NCBI RefSeq assembly: GCF_026213295.1
Contig: NC_079427.1
Span: 36,300,239-36,364,238, forward strand
DNA length: 64,000 nt
DNA from: Gadus chalcogrammus
Lineage: Eukaryota; Chordata; Actinopteri; Gadiformes; Gadidae
Reading direction: 5' to 3'
Position numbers and translations under genes: made by a program. Below, in pieces: positions 22,910-33,728 of the stretch (positions within the stretch are counted from its first letter, which is position 1; the number at the start of each line of letters is the position of its first letter). The notes beneath the pieces were generated by a model. It made no database searches, had not been told where the DNA came from, and saw nothing but the letters and a program-made list of their open reading frames with translations.

Positions 22910-23553
22910 CCGTATTTTCCGGACTATAAGTCGCGGTTTTTTTGTAGTTTGGCTTGCCCTGCGACTTATATTTCGAAGCGACTTATATGCCAAAATTGTG
23001 CGTACATAATCTTCGGCCGCAAGATGGCACCGTCATTCATTAGGCCTACAACTGAACGCTGCAAGCCTACTGCACCACCGAATAAATTATATTCTCGTCG
23101 TCATCGTCCTCAATGTCCTCCGGTTCAACCAAAGCTACCCCAGCCTTAGCTGCAATGTTGTGCAACATAGCTGTCACACATATCACAGCGCATGACTTGG
23201 CCGGCGAAAACTGGAGCCCTCCGCTGGACTTGTGAAGGCATCTAGCGCAAGTTGCGCAACTTCCACCTCCCGATCGTGCGCTCAGGTTTAGGACCGCGGC
23301 GCATACGCGTCCGGTGGAATCCCGGTGTCACTGAATTCGGTATACTCTCAGAACTACGAGTGGGACCGACACACCTATATTCCTATTGCAATTTTATTCA
23401 GTCTCTCCAGACTAAACGTTATTGTTTAAATGTTTAAAAATAGATGCGACTTATACACCGATGCGACGTATATATGTTTTTTTCCTCGTCATGGAGCATT
23501 TTTTGACTGATGCGACTAATACTCGGGAGCGACGTATAGTCCGGAAAATACGG
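22910..23553. mobile_element. Tc1/mariner-like MITE with TA target duplication
   Basis: The ends CCGTATTTTCCGGACTATA and TATAGTCCGGAAAATACGG are exact inverses, flanked by TA (22908-22909 and 23554-23555). The related sequence at 33.45-33.56 kb lacks the insertion and keeps one TA, acting as an empty site. The interior carries a HARBI1-like fragment (23078-23290). Confidence 0.9.
23078..23290 (-). pseudogene. HARBI1-like nuclease C-terminal fragment inside the MITE
   Basis: The minus strand reads RCLHKSSGGLQFSPAKSC, then VTAMLHNIAAKAGVALVEPE and an Asp-rich tail. The pattern matches FRCLxxSGGxLQYSPxKxCxI...A..LHNxAxxxG near the end of HARBI1/DDE_Tnp_4 nucleases. The DDE residues lie upstream of this segment and are absent. 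Confidence 0.6.
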
Positions 23554-23555
23554 TA

Positions 23556-23732
23556 ATCATTTTAATTTATTGGACGTCCGCAATGACCAAAATGGTTAGC
23601 TTGTGGCGATCACAAAGGGGAACCGAATCAGATCCGCTCTAGCCCAAGCTTGAGTGGGTGACCTTGAGAATGCGTTACGCGCTCGGCGACAGCCAAATTT
23701 TGCATCAGGATGTTTCTCTTTTTTCTTCTTTA
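23556..23732. other. Remainder of the interrupted repeat
   Basis: It continues the sequence interrupted by the TA MITE (AATCATTTTAATTTATTGG). No other feature. Confidence 0.35.
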
Positions 23733-23962
23733 AAGGTGCCATGGCATTAAAATCTCACTTTATGAGGTTGTCTAACATAAAAATGAGTTCCCCTAGCCTG
23801 CCTATGGTCCCCAAGTGGCTAAAACTTGCGTTCCGTGTAAAACGAGAACTAAGTGTTCTGCACGCCTTTGAAAAAAACGGAGGCTCAAGCGCGCTGATTT
23901 GGAATGTGGTTTCCTATGTCGTCACCATGCAGTAAACTCCTCCCCTTACTCTGCCTGGCCCG
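23733..23962 (+). repeat. Dispersed repeat (Rpt-1), forward copy
   Basis: It shares GCCATGGCATTAAAAT, CCCTAGCCTGCCTATGGTCC and the CTCCTCCCC...CCCGCCCATAG ending with the reverse copy at 784-1054. No ORF of note. Confidence 0.65.
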
Positions 23963-23985
23963 CCCATAGACTTGGCCCGCCAATG

Positions 23986-24099
<114 letters not shown>

Positions 24100-24109
24100 G
24101 CTGGAACGC

Positions 24110-25130
24110 AAGTGTTTCTTGTCGGTTCTTTGACGTCTCTTGTATTTCCCCAACGAGACTAGTGGGGGTTATCTCAGCCATGGTTGAGAAGGAATTGGGG
24201 GAAAGGAACTTTGGCTTTGATTCCCTGAAGTACATGAACTGCGACATGTCGCCGGTTGCCGCGAGGCACCACCGCCGCGAAGCACCACCACCGGGCAGCA
24301 GGCAGAGCGCGGTTCAGTCTACTTCAGATTGATGTGAAAATGGCAGAACCAGAGACGTCGCAGAACCCACAAAGTCGTTTGTGATTCATAATATCGTCTG
24401 GAGGCGCACACAGCTTTTGGACGTGATAATATGTATTATATGATATAGATATCTATGTATTATATGATATTATTTAGATATACTGTAACGCAAGTGTTGT
24501 ACACTTCCTTGTTATTTGGATAACCGTTCTGCTTTTGGTGTTATGGCGCATAATACGTCAGACTCTCGTCTCTGGTATTTCTACAACGAGACTCGTAGTG
24601 GGGGTTATCTCAGCCATGGTTGAGAATGAATTGGGGGGGAAAGGAACTTTGACTTTGACTCCCTCAAGAACATGAACCACGACATGGAGGAGAAAGCGAT
24701 TGTTGGCGGCGAACCCGCTTGAGCCCCGCTTCCCGCTGCCGAGGGACCACCGCCTCGGCGCTGCAGGAGGCGGGGGTGCCTAAGCACTGCCCGGCAACAA
24801 TCCCCTTCTCCTTGTCGCGGTTCAGTCTACTTCACATTGATGTGGACGTGGAAGAACCAGGAACGTCGGAGAACCCAACGAGATTCATAATATCGGCTCA
24901 CACAGCTTTTGGCCGTGATAATATATTTTATATGATATAGATATCTATGTATAATATGATATTATTTAGATATAGAGCTCCAGGACTCCCGTGTGTTCTA
25001 GAATATTTACAGAACACTGCTAAAGGCTGTGTGCGCCTCGCCATTGCGATACAATTCCACTGGTAAACGGATGCGCATGGTACCGTGGCTGCAAGCTGCT
25101 CAGGGCCAAACCCCCACCCTCCTCCTTGAG
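24110..25130. repeat. Foldback (FB) repeat copy, interrupted by a LINE
   Basis: It contains MVEKELGERNFG on the plus strand at 24180, a second start at 24616, CACAGCTTTTGGCCGTGATA at 24898, repeated AGATATCTATGTATTATATG, and the CAAGCTGCTCAGGGCC segment (25093). It aligns with pieces of the 37.3-41.2 kb palindrome. After the LINE the same repeat resumes at about 26694 (GCGCATTTGGGGG). Confidence 0.75.
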
Positions 25131-26402
25131 CCGCCTCACTCCTCCTCATTTGCATTTTAGCTACAGACACCAAAACTTTGAGAGACTGGTAAAGGCCCAC
25201 CTAACATCCACCCTCCCCACTACTCTGGAGCCATACCAATTTGCCTACCGCCCCAAGCGCTCCACTGATGACGCCATAGCAAAAGCACTCCACCTCTGCC
25301 TGGCTCATCTGGAGAATAAAAACAGTCACGCACGGATGTTGTTCATAGACTTCAGCTCTGCGTTCAACACCGTCATCCCCCAACATCTTGTGGACAAGCT
25401 GAGTAAAATAGGCATCAGCACTTCACTGTGCAACTGGCTGCTGGACTTTCTTACTAACAGACCGCAGACAGTCAGAGTCGGAAACAACTCCTCAGCGACC
25501 ACCATCATAAACACGGGGGTGCCGCAAGGATGTGTGCTATCCCCCCTGCTGTTCACGCTGATGACCCACGACTGCTGTGCCAAATTTGAAACGAATCAAT
25601 TCATCAAATTTGCAGATGACACAACAGTGGTGGGCCTCATCAAAGACAATGATGACTCAGCATACAGAGAGGAGGTACAGCTACTCATCAACTGGTGTGA
25701 GAGGAACAATCTGCTTCTCAACGTCAACAAAACAAAATAAATTACTGTAGACTTCAGGAAGGAACAACCAACACACATCCCACTCATCATCAACGGCAGT
25801 GCAGTAGAGTCTGTGAAAAGCACAAAGTTCCTGGGAGTGCACATCACGAATGACCTCTCATGGACTACCAACACCACCGCGCTGGTCAAGAAGGCGCAGA
25901 CACGACTCTACTTCCTGAGAAGGATGAGAAGAGCTGACCTCCCCACTTCTGCCCTCACCACCTTCTTCAGAGGTGCTATTGAGAGCATCCTGACCAGCAA
26001 CGTCTCTGTCTGGCACGGCAGCTGTCTAGCTGCAGACAAGAAGGCACTGCAGAGGGTGGTGAGGACAGCAGAAAAGATCATCAGGTCACCCCTACCAGCA
26101 TTCAGGAAACTGTACAATTCAACACTGTTCCATCCAGCGGGGCAATGAACATCATCAAAGACACAAACCTCATCCAGCACACAGTCTGTTCCTCACCTTC
26201 TACCATCAGGGAAGCGGCTACCAGCCAGGCCTGCGGTCACGCACAAGCAGGACTGAGTAACCAGCTTTCTTTCCACAAGACCATCAGACTCATCAACCAC
26301 TGAGAAGAAAACCCACATGAACTTCAACCATGTACACTGGCAACTTTACTGTTGCACTTTACTTTACTGTTGCACCTTGTGACCACTGATTGTACTTCTG
26401 CT

Positions 26403-26462
<60 letters not shown>

Positions 26463-26693
26463 GCTGTGTGTGGTGTGTGTGGTGTGTGTGTGTGTGTGGT
26501 GTGTGTGGTGTGTGTGTGTGTGTGTGTGTGTGTGTGGTGTGATTATTAGTCAATGTCTTATTTAAATGTTATATGTTTTTTTGTTAAATGTTTTTTAACT
26601 ACACATTGGAGTCTGGCCAAACGCAAGTTCAAACTTCTGTGCTAACCCGTTACATAGATTTTTGACAATAAAGTACACTTAACTTGAACCTTG
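25131..26693 (+). pseudogene. CR1/L2/Rex-type LINE, 5'-truncated, nearly open reverse transcriptase
   Basis: The plus-strand frame from 25168 reads [39 protein letters not shown] (palm A, catalytic Asp), [15 protein letters not shown] and [12 protein letters not shown] (FADD at 25609-25620). A single in-frame TAA at 25738 interrupts NKTK/ITVDFRK. The same frame then continues through FLGVHITNDLSW and AIESILTSNVSVWHG to 26148, where a frameshift occurs. The last block, ending IRLINH and a stop, lies in another frame near 26302. All three catalytic aspartates are present. The 3' UTR has a GT tract and ends in AATAAAGTACACTTAACTTG. The endonuclease domain is missing. Confidence 0.88.
26404..26545. 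repeat. (GT)n microsatellite in the LINE 3' UTR
   Basis: A GT array with CTGTGTGTGGT interruptions from 26461 on. It lies between the LINE stop and its 3' terminus. Confidence 0.95.
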
Positions 26694-26953
26694 AAAACGG
26701 CGCATTTGGGGGGAAGCTCAATGTGCGACTGGCTCGGAGTGGCGTGTAATCTCTGGCACCACGGCTGAATTTCGGGAACGTCCTTTGAATACTGTGTTAT
26801 GGCCCACTAATATATTAAAGCATACATAAAATAGCATGTCATGGCACCAATAAGGTTGAAATACTGCACTACATGCCCTCCGATATCTGATCCAGCGTAC
26901 TTGGCCATTATCGGCCTGATACCATTGCCGTGGATCGGATCGGGACATTCCTA
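26694..26953. mobile_element. FB repeat continuation and hAT right end
   Basis: Bases 26694-26830 match 39262-39410 (AAGCTCAATGTGCGACTGG and GAATTTCGGG). The region ends ATCGGATCGGGACATTCCTA, a hAT-type terminus inverse to the one at 14891. Confidence 0.65.
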
Positions 26954-27200
26954 ATTAGAACAGAACAAGATGCACGACAGGCTTCTTAATGACCTGGATC
27001 TGCATTCAGATTCTCTTAGGATTAGGGTTTGTTACATTTAATTGTTTTGCAACATCATTTTGACCGGTTTTCAATATTAGCGAAACGGATCTCTTGTTTA
27101 TGCTTCTGTTGCACAAGTAAACATAAATGGGCTATACCCAAATATTCTACAACTTTTCTGTTGTAGTTTTGTCTTTGACTTTAGGATCTTTGGTCTAAGG

Positions 27201-28179
27201 CAGGGGTTTTCAAAGTGTGAGAGAGTGAGCCCCCCCTCAGAGAAAAAAATTCAGCTGAGCCCCCCCCCCCCAATTTTTTTTTTTCTAAATACCTGTGTTT
27301 TGAAAGCTATTTTAATTATTTACACATTTCAAACATCTCCGATCATAATTGTAAAACATTTGGAACATATTTTTGAAACATTTGAAACAAATTGTTTAAC
27401 ATATTTTTTAAACATATTTCTGAAACATTACATCTTTTTGCGTTTTTAAACAACACAATTTAACAACTTTATCTAAGCATGTTTTAGCTTAACCTTTTTT
27501 AAATACATTTGAACTTCTTAATCTGTGTAAACTGCCAGGTTTACAGATTCATTCAGGGTCCCCGACTCTGAATTTTCTGAGTCGAATCAGATCTGCCTTT
27601 TCAGTCCAGAGATTCGACTATTCGGCGGGGTTTGTTTACCGGCGTTGCTATGGTGACCTAAATTATTATAAGCAACTGAAAACGACGCCGGTTTGAAACT
27701 AAAACTGTGATTCTGAAAAAAGTATAAATGCTATCAAAATTCCGTTTAGATAGTATTGAAGATACCAAGTGTGTAGATTTGTTTAATGGTTGAACGATGG
27801 TAAACGATTGAAAAAAGGAATGAGTTACGATGTCTAGAAGTAGGTGTATCAGAATGGGCTGACGTCTTCAATGAAAACAGCTGAAAACTAAGCGATATGA
27901 AACTATAACTGTGATTCTGAAGACATTTTAAATGATATCGAAATTCTGTTTAGACATTATTGAATATACAAGTGTGTAGATTTGTTAAATGGTTTGCACG
28001 AAGATAAACGGTTGAAAATTGATTTAGTTATGTTACTTCTACAGTTGAAGTACGACTGATGATTTGAATCATCGTCTTCAGGGTTTTTTTCGGGTTTATT
28101 TTTTTCTCACGTCGCGCCCCCCCCTGAAGAACTCTGGCGCCCCCCAGGGGGGGCGCGCCACACAGTTTGAAAACCACTG
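27201..28179. mobile_element. hAT element with perfect 8-bp target duplication
   Basis: The ends CAGGGGTTTTCAAAGTGTG and CACAGTTTGAAAACCACTG are flanked by GTCTAAGG (27193-27200 and 28180-28187). C-rich and G-rich subterminal blocks (GAGCCCCCC, GCGCCCCCC) lie inside. No transposase is recognised. Confidence 0.92.
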
Positions 28180-28687
28180 GTCTAAGGGACTATTGCAGTC
28201 AACAACCTTTCTCAGTATTTAGCGAGAATGAAAGAGGGGATCCAGGAAACGGGCTACCATGTTATCCTGTTATCCTGTTCTATGTTAGCCCGTCAATAAA
28301 CGTCCTCCAAATGGGCTTTTTTTCTTTTTGTTACTGCCATGCTCTAGGGATGGGCCGATAGTCGATTCTATCGACTATCGACGATAGATGGATTTAATCG
28401 TTGATCGTCTGAAGTTGCCGATAAAAAGGCGATAATTATTTTTATTTTTTACATTTTTTTATTTTTTTAAAAACAGCGCTGTGGTAGCTATTTTTACAAC
28501 TTAAAAAACCCTGCAAATTGTAATTGAAATGAACAGGTGGAAAACATACTATGTAGCGCTGACCTGCCGTATTCACTCACTGCTGCGAAAGGAGAGGGGA
28601 GGGGCTCGAAACCTACCGGTCTGCTCGCAAGGCGAAATTACATCACACCTTGCTGCACCATTTCCGGGTCACAGCTGTGGTACATGA

Positions 28688-29251
28688 GCTGTGTTCAAAA
28701 TCGTTCCCTATTCACTCACTCACTCACTATTCCCTATAGTATTCATGATATAGTGCACTACATAGGGAACGAACAAACGAGAATTCGGACACTACGCTGA
28801 ACATCTCTAAACGTCATTTGCGTCAGTAAATGCGCCGGGTATTTGTGTGACGCAGGCAGATGCGCCCACATCATGTAAACAAACCGGGCACTCTCGAGGT
28901 TGTATTGATGTTGAATGTTACATTTCCTTGAACAAGGTTTTTCTCATTAATTTTGAATGTTACATTTTCTATGTTAAATCCCAAATAAATTGTTGACATT
29001 TCTAAACGAAAGCCGGAGACTCCATCATTAAATGTATTCGTTTTCGCGGTTATTCAGCTACTTCTCCGCCGGAAAAACACGACCGCATTGCATTGTGGTA
29101 TACAGGAGTAACACGTAGGGAACATCATATGTACACTCAAATTTGGGGTATTTTATATACTAGTGCATGAAATTAACCAGTGAGATTTCGAACAACACTA
29201 CAAAATGGCGAGTGCACTATATCCGTGATAGGGAACGATTTCGAACACAGC
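28688..29251. mobile_element. MITE nested in the exon-carrying hAT element
   Basis: The ends GCTGTGTTCAAAATCGTTCC and GGAACGATTTCGAACACAGC are inverse. ATAGTGCACTACATAGGGAA lies inside. The target duplication is not clear because the host sequence repeats GAGCTGTG. Confidence 0.75.
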
Positions 29252-29349
29252 TACGAGCTGTGTGTCATCTGCGTGTGTCATCATGACAGCGCCGCCGGCA
29301 CCGAAGTATCGAAACTTAAATCAGGAAGACCAATGCAAGGGATTACCAT

Positions 29350-29485
29350 CCCTTGCATTGTGTCTGACTCTGAGTCCCTACGTCTTTGGTTTTCCAGGGT
29401 CAGCAGTCAGAATTCTCTGGAAGCTCGATGATGCAGAGGAACCTCCCTGGCCACATGGCTCATGGTTTTAACTTACCAGGGTCCA
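29350..29485 (+). pseudogene. Captured copy of gene A intron 3' end plus most of an exon
   Basis: This 136-bp segment includes the pyrimidine tract and TTTCCAG acceptor (29391-29397) and 88 of the 94 exon bases, stopping just before the splice donor. Against the gene copy there are five substitutions and one 2-bp indel. Within the exon part there are three changes: Gly to Ser, a silent Leu change, and Phe to Leu. The frame stays open through QQSEFSG and MMQRNLPGHMAHG. After 29485 the sequence changes to element DNA with a stop soon after and no donor. If spliced in, it could act as a truncating cryptic exon. Confidence 0.85.
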
Positions 29486-30059
29486 ATCGTTATCATTTTT
29501 AAGAAAAAAATAGAAAAATAAAAACGCGTGTTTTTTTTTTTAAGTGATAAATTATTTTAAATAATTATTATTATAGAATTATTATAAAGTTGCCCCCCCC
29601 GATAGTATCGGCGATCGCCAGGGGGCGCTATCGGACAATGGAGGCTTGTAGACGATTGCCCAACCCTACCATGCTCAGATTATATTACTCACTGTGAAAG
29701 AAAAATAAAACTTGTTTCTTTACCTTTCGCTTGATCAGTTAGTTTTTTTGGACAACAAAGTCTCGCTCAAGGAGTAGTCTGTCTGAACTCTCGGTGCGAT
29801 GTTTCAGGATATTTCCATATTTTCACTATAATCTCAACTCTTCTTCCAGATCATTAAAATAACACTAAACTAGGCTTTCCGTTATCCAACACTGCACACT
29901 CTCCACTTCCCAGCGCTCACTTATGATTTTTATTATTGGTTAAAGACTTTCAAATTTTATAGCAAATTGTTTAACAGTTAAAAACTGGTAACCGGGTCTC
30001 TGTTGATTAGCTTCCCTTGCATTGTCTCTGACTCCGAGTCCCTGTCTTTGGTTTTCCAG

Positions 30060-30153
30060 GGTCAGCAGTCAGAATTCTCTGGAGGCTCGATGATGCAGAG
30101 GAACCTTCCTGGCCACATGGCTCATGGTTTTAACTTCCCAGGGTCCACTTCCT
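30060..30153 (+). CDS. Gene A, exon 4
   Basis: A 94-bp exon sits between GTTTTCCAG and the strong donor GTGAGT. It enters in phase 0, as required by the 14502-14624 exon, and leaves with one base. The protein reads GQQSEFSGGSMMQRNLPGHM, then AHGFNFPGSTS. I do not recognise a domain. A near-identical copy of most of this exon lies inside the hAT element upstream, so short-read mapping and expression estimates for this exon may be confused between the two. Confidence 0.8.
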
Positions 30154-31760
30154 GTGAGTACCAGTGTCCTCATGTGTTTCTATACCATTGAAATATTATG
30201 AAGAGGGGAATTAGCTTCATGATTTCATGAAGTTTGTTATCATGGTTTCCATGATGAATCCTCCATTTTAAACCAATCCTACAACCATAAGAATCTGTCG
30301 TAATTTATTATGCTTTTATTCCTTTTTGCTTTTGTAGATAAAAATATCAATCAATCGGATATATATGATTATAATATAATCTAATATAATAGATTATATT
30401 TATATAATAACTATAATATGATTCCCTGCCATGTCTTACTAAAATATTATGATTTTGAACTACATTACTATCTAATTTAAAATAGGGCCAAACAAAAATG
30501 CTGACATTAATTAAGAGTGCTGCGGAGATTCCCTGGTCTCCAAATTTCCCCCGATGTAAGAAAACGTAAAGACCCCAGCAAATGATTTCATGTCTTTTCC
30601 CACCAATAGTAAATCATAATTACTCACGTCAGGTCCAACTAATGTCATTTTGGCTCATGGTTCAAGAGGAAAAAAAGGTACAGAAAGGTTGATGTAGATG
30701 TCAAATAAGACTCAGATACCAAGTTTCAAACGGGCTGGGTGGTTGGTTGTTTAACATTGAACCCGAGTTACAGCGCCCCTGTGGTCAAAGTGGTACCTAA
30801 TTTTCTGGAGACCTGCTAAAGCGCAGTTTCCATATATGGGCTAAATTTGACCACTCCAGCTGTTCACATTTGAATTGGTTGATTTTAGAGTTTTGGTGCC
30901 CAGTTGAATTTTGATCTTAAATTATAATATTCTAAACATTGAACGCAATGTGTACACTGTAAAATTAGACGCTCTGCAATACATTTTTGGTAGTGGTTTG
31001 ATATTGATTCCTCAAACTGTAGGAGGAAATAGTTACGGAAATATTCTCAAATCATAGTAAATGCCAAAAGCCAAAATAACAATAGGTGATAGGATAGGTT
31101 GTACCCCCTTTCCCTATAATGAAACCTCCTCATAAACCCGGTTAATCTTCGTTTTCATGAGCTTAACACTTTTTTGGTAGAAAACGTGTTTTTGAGCAGC
31201 TGCTGACCGACTAAGCAGTTAGTGTGTGCTGATGCTAGTACATGAAGCACTCAAACGTTATGGAGGTTATAGAACGTTTTTTAAATGCACCTCGGAATGA
31301 CGAAGAGATGCAGTAGCTAGCTAGCTAGCTGAAATAAAGAATGGCGAAGAAGTAAGTAAAGCATTTAATTCCTTAAATTGTCTTTCTGTGTCCCTTGGCA
31401 TTTAAGAGAGAAACTAGATAGGATGATATTAGCTAGCAAACAGTACAACGTGTGATACGGTTGGGCGGCACATCTAGGTTAACTGTATGCAGTGCTAATC
31501 GGATCCTTGCTGTCCGGTTTACCCCACAATGTTCCAACCACAGGGCAGTTTCCAAAGATCAACCAGCAGATAATAGGCTGTACTGCATGTGAATCAGACC
31601 CAAATGGAGCTAGAGACTACACATTCAGCCTTCCAGGGCCTCTAATATATACACATGTAGCCTGTTAAATATTACCAATACTCATTTAACCTTTTTATTT
31701 GTTTTTAGTGACAGCATACAAACACTGATTGGTCCATGTGCATTTTTGTTTTTCTTGCAG
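30154..31760. other. Gene A intron, no internal features
   Basis: AT-rich stretches (30355-30430) and a short AGCTAGCTAGCT run (31318-31330). No convincing exon or terminal repeats. Confidence 0.4.
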
Positions 31761-31831
31761 GTAATGACAACAATCTGGTGGTCAGTAGATTGTCAGCCCA
31801 AGCAGAGATGTTTTTAGCCTCTGAGCAGAAA
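31761..31831 (+). CDS. Gene A, exon 5
   Basis: A 71-bp exon follows TTTCTTGCAG and precedes GTAAGT. Its first two bases complete a Cys codon with the last base of the previous exon, then NDNNLVVSRLSAQAEMFLAS and EQK follow, ending in phase 0. The following intron is only 95 bp. No domain is recognised. Confidence 0.8.
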
Positions 31832-31926
31832 GTAAGTGATATTAAAACCAACATGCTCTTACAAGGAGCAGTTATCCTGTTTAACAAGAGTATTAACTGA
31901 TCGCTGTCTTTCGTACTTCTATCTAG

Positions 31927-32451
31927 CAGTTTGGGGAGCATCAAGGTGTTTCTGAAGACCCGATCCTGGGAATGGGAGAGAACCTTCGCCCCTTCAGCCT
32001 GAAGTTGGACCAGGGGGGGGGTCCTTCTCTAGAAGACCCTCTCAAAGGCTTCCTCAGTACCACGCCAGAGACCACCCAGGACCAGGACAAAACCCAATAC
32101 CAAACCAGCATCCATGAGAGAAAGAACTTCTGCCTGGTGTGCGGGAAGCCTCAGGTCAAGCTGGCGCGCCACCTGAAGGTCCACAAAGGACACCCAGAGA
32201 TTGCCCTGGTGCTCGGCCTCAAACCGTCGTGTCAGAAACGGAAGGTGCTGCTGGAGCAGCTGAGGAATCGGGGCAACTTCTTGCACAACAGTAGGGTGGT
32301 AGCCGGGGGCGCGGGGCTGCTGAAAGTCAAGCGGAGACCAAAGGAAGGGCGGACCAGGAGCTACGGCTGCTGTCGGTTCTGCCACGGCTCCTTCGTCAGT
32401 ACGGACCTCTGGCGCCATCTGATGAGGTGTCCCTGTAGGAAGAACACTTGA
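31927..32451 (+). CDS. Gene A, terminal exon with paired C-x2-C zinc-binding-like modules
   Basis: The exon opens after CTATCTAG (or three bases later, both in frame) and runs 174 codons to TGA at 32449-32451. Residues 1-60 are polar and Pro/Asp/Gln-rich. Module 1 is FCLVCGKPQVKLARHLKVH with candidate ligands C69, C72, H82 and H86. A basic helical spacer with LEQLRNRGNFLHN follows. Module 2 is CRFCHGSFVSTDLWRHLMRC with ligands C149, C152, H164 and C168. From memory, this arrangement resembles a large uncharacterised teleost family (FC-x2-C...ARHL..H...LRNKGN..HN...C-x2-C...LWRH...C) found in Crypton-related and ZNF-like proteins. DNA or chromatin binding is inferred. Minus-strand ORFs over this exon are shadows. 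Confidence 0.88.
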   Translation, partial: QFGEHQGVSEDPILGMGENLRPFSLKLDQGGGPSLEDPLKGFLSTTPETTQDQDKTQYQTSIHERKNFCLVCGKPQVKLARHLKVHKGHPEIALVLGLKPSCQKRKVLLEQLRNRGNFLHNSRVVAGGAGLLKVKRRPKEGRTRSYGCCRFCHGSFVSTDLWRHLMRCPCRKNT

Positions 32452-32800
32452 CATGAGCTCTGACGCTCATCTCCAAATGACGAAATAGTCAAAAATATTG
32501 TGGTGCCAAAACTAGATAAACCTAGCCATGAGACCATCCTGATCACGTGACATCCCATGAGCTATGCTACACAGACCAATATGGACTTCCGCCCACATTG
32601 ATTTCCTGAAACCACAATGTAATCGGGCCGATCAAGGTGTCGTATAGGGTGGTTTGAACCAAATTCGGTAGTCTAGTGCAAAAAAAAGAAATGCCTTTCG
32701 CAGGTGCATTTATTTATTTATTTTTAATGTGTGCTAACAAAAGCGATTTCCATCCTTCTGCTTAGCCTAGAAAGCTTTTGTCACATCATGCCTGATGAAC

Positions 32801-32806
32801 AATAAA
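32801..32806 (+). terminator. Poly(A) signal of gene A
   Basis: AATAAA lies 350 bp after the gene A stop, followed by a T-rich stretch. It is the first canonical hexamer downstream of the stop. Confidence 0.55.
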
Positions 32807-33654
32807 CTTTTCACACCTTAAAGTTAACGTCAGCCGCGATGCGAATGTGCAGCGTATTGCCACTGCATAAGTGAAAAGATGGCACACTCGACCTATAAAC
32901 TATACTTTTATAGGTTGCTGGTATAACCTATATACCTGCCTATAGCCTTGTGAAGACAGGCTTTATATCTGAATATCGGATTTAATTAGACGGTTGAATT
33001 TTACTGGGAGATTTACTTTTATTTAATAATTTTAATTCCAACGTAACATAGTGTAGCGAATGGATTCATGGATAAGGGGGATTATGATGAGTGCATTCTT
33101 TAATTTATCCATGCTTTAAGACGTTTTTTGAGGTTTCCCTTTTCACAGTGGTGGACAGTAACAAAGTAATTTGTTACTGTACTTAAGTTACTTTTTAGCT
33201 TATCTGTACTTTACTTGAGTGTGATTCTTTTCTGAGACTTTATACTTTTACCCAAAGACATTTCGTAGGGGAAAATCTTACTTTTTACTCCACTACATTC
33301 CAAAAACCTGTCGTTCCTTTCAACGTTCCTTTCCACGACATGCATGCATGACTAAAGACACAGCTAACCATTGCGGACATCGTGGACCCTAAACAACATC
33401 AATATACAACACCTAGAAACACCATGTCAAGCCTAAAGGGTTACGTTAAAATTATTAATCGTTTGAAATACGATTGTTGTATATCGGGCATTTATCTGTG
33501 GGGACTCCCGTTTATATGGCTAGAGGCTAGTTACTTTCTACATATCCAGGTGTACTCCAGGTAGAAGCTAAATGCGAAAAACAATGCTTGCCTGTCCAAT
33601 AGTAATTAGGGGCGACGGAGGGCCATCAGATCTGTCACTCAAACCTCTACCACC

Positions 33655-33728
33655 TAAACAGTTTGATATGCCCTGCTCGCGGAAGGTTACCGTAAGCCGT
33701 CCACGAGCCGGGCATATCAAACTGTTTA
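33655..33728. repeat. 74-bp palindrome (hairpin)
   Basis: The 19-bp arms TAAACAGTTTGATATGCCC (33655-33673) and GGGCATATCAAACTGTTTA (33710-33728) are exact inverses. The inner 36 bp continue the dyad imperfectly (CGCGGAAGG against CCGTCCACG). It could be the core of a solo palindromic element. Confidence 0.9.

Larger units (their letters stand above)
28345..29668. mobile_element. hAT element carrying a copy of a gene A exon
   Basis: The ends TAGGGATGGGCCGATAGTCG and GACGATTGCCCAACCCTA are flanked by a perfect 8-bp duplication CCATGCTC (28337-28344 and 29669-29676). Interior modules are TATCGACTATCGACGATAG subterminal palindromes, a nested MITE (28688-29251), and 29350-29485, which is about 96% identical to gene A intron/exon sequence at 30014-30147. 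The element lies in the gene A intron, 391 bp before the real exon. Confidence 0.88.

Noticed and set aside
26352..26553. Two short ORFs over 26.4-26.5 kb
   Set aside because: They are translations of the (GT)n tract in the LINE 3' UTR.
32029..32454. 141-residue minus-strand ORF
   Set aside because: It is the antisense shadow of the gene A terminal exon, which has splice signals, phase continuity and zinc-binding-like motifs on the plus strand.
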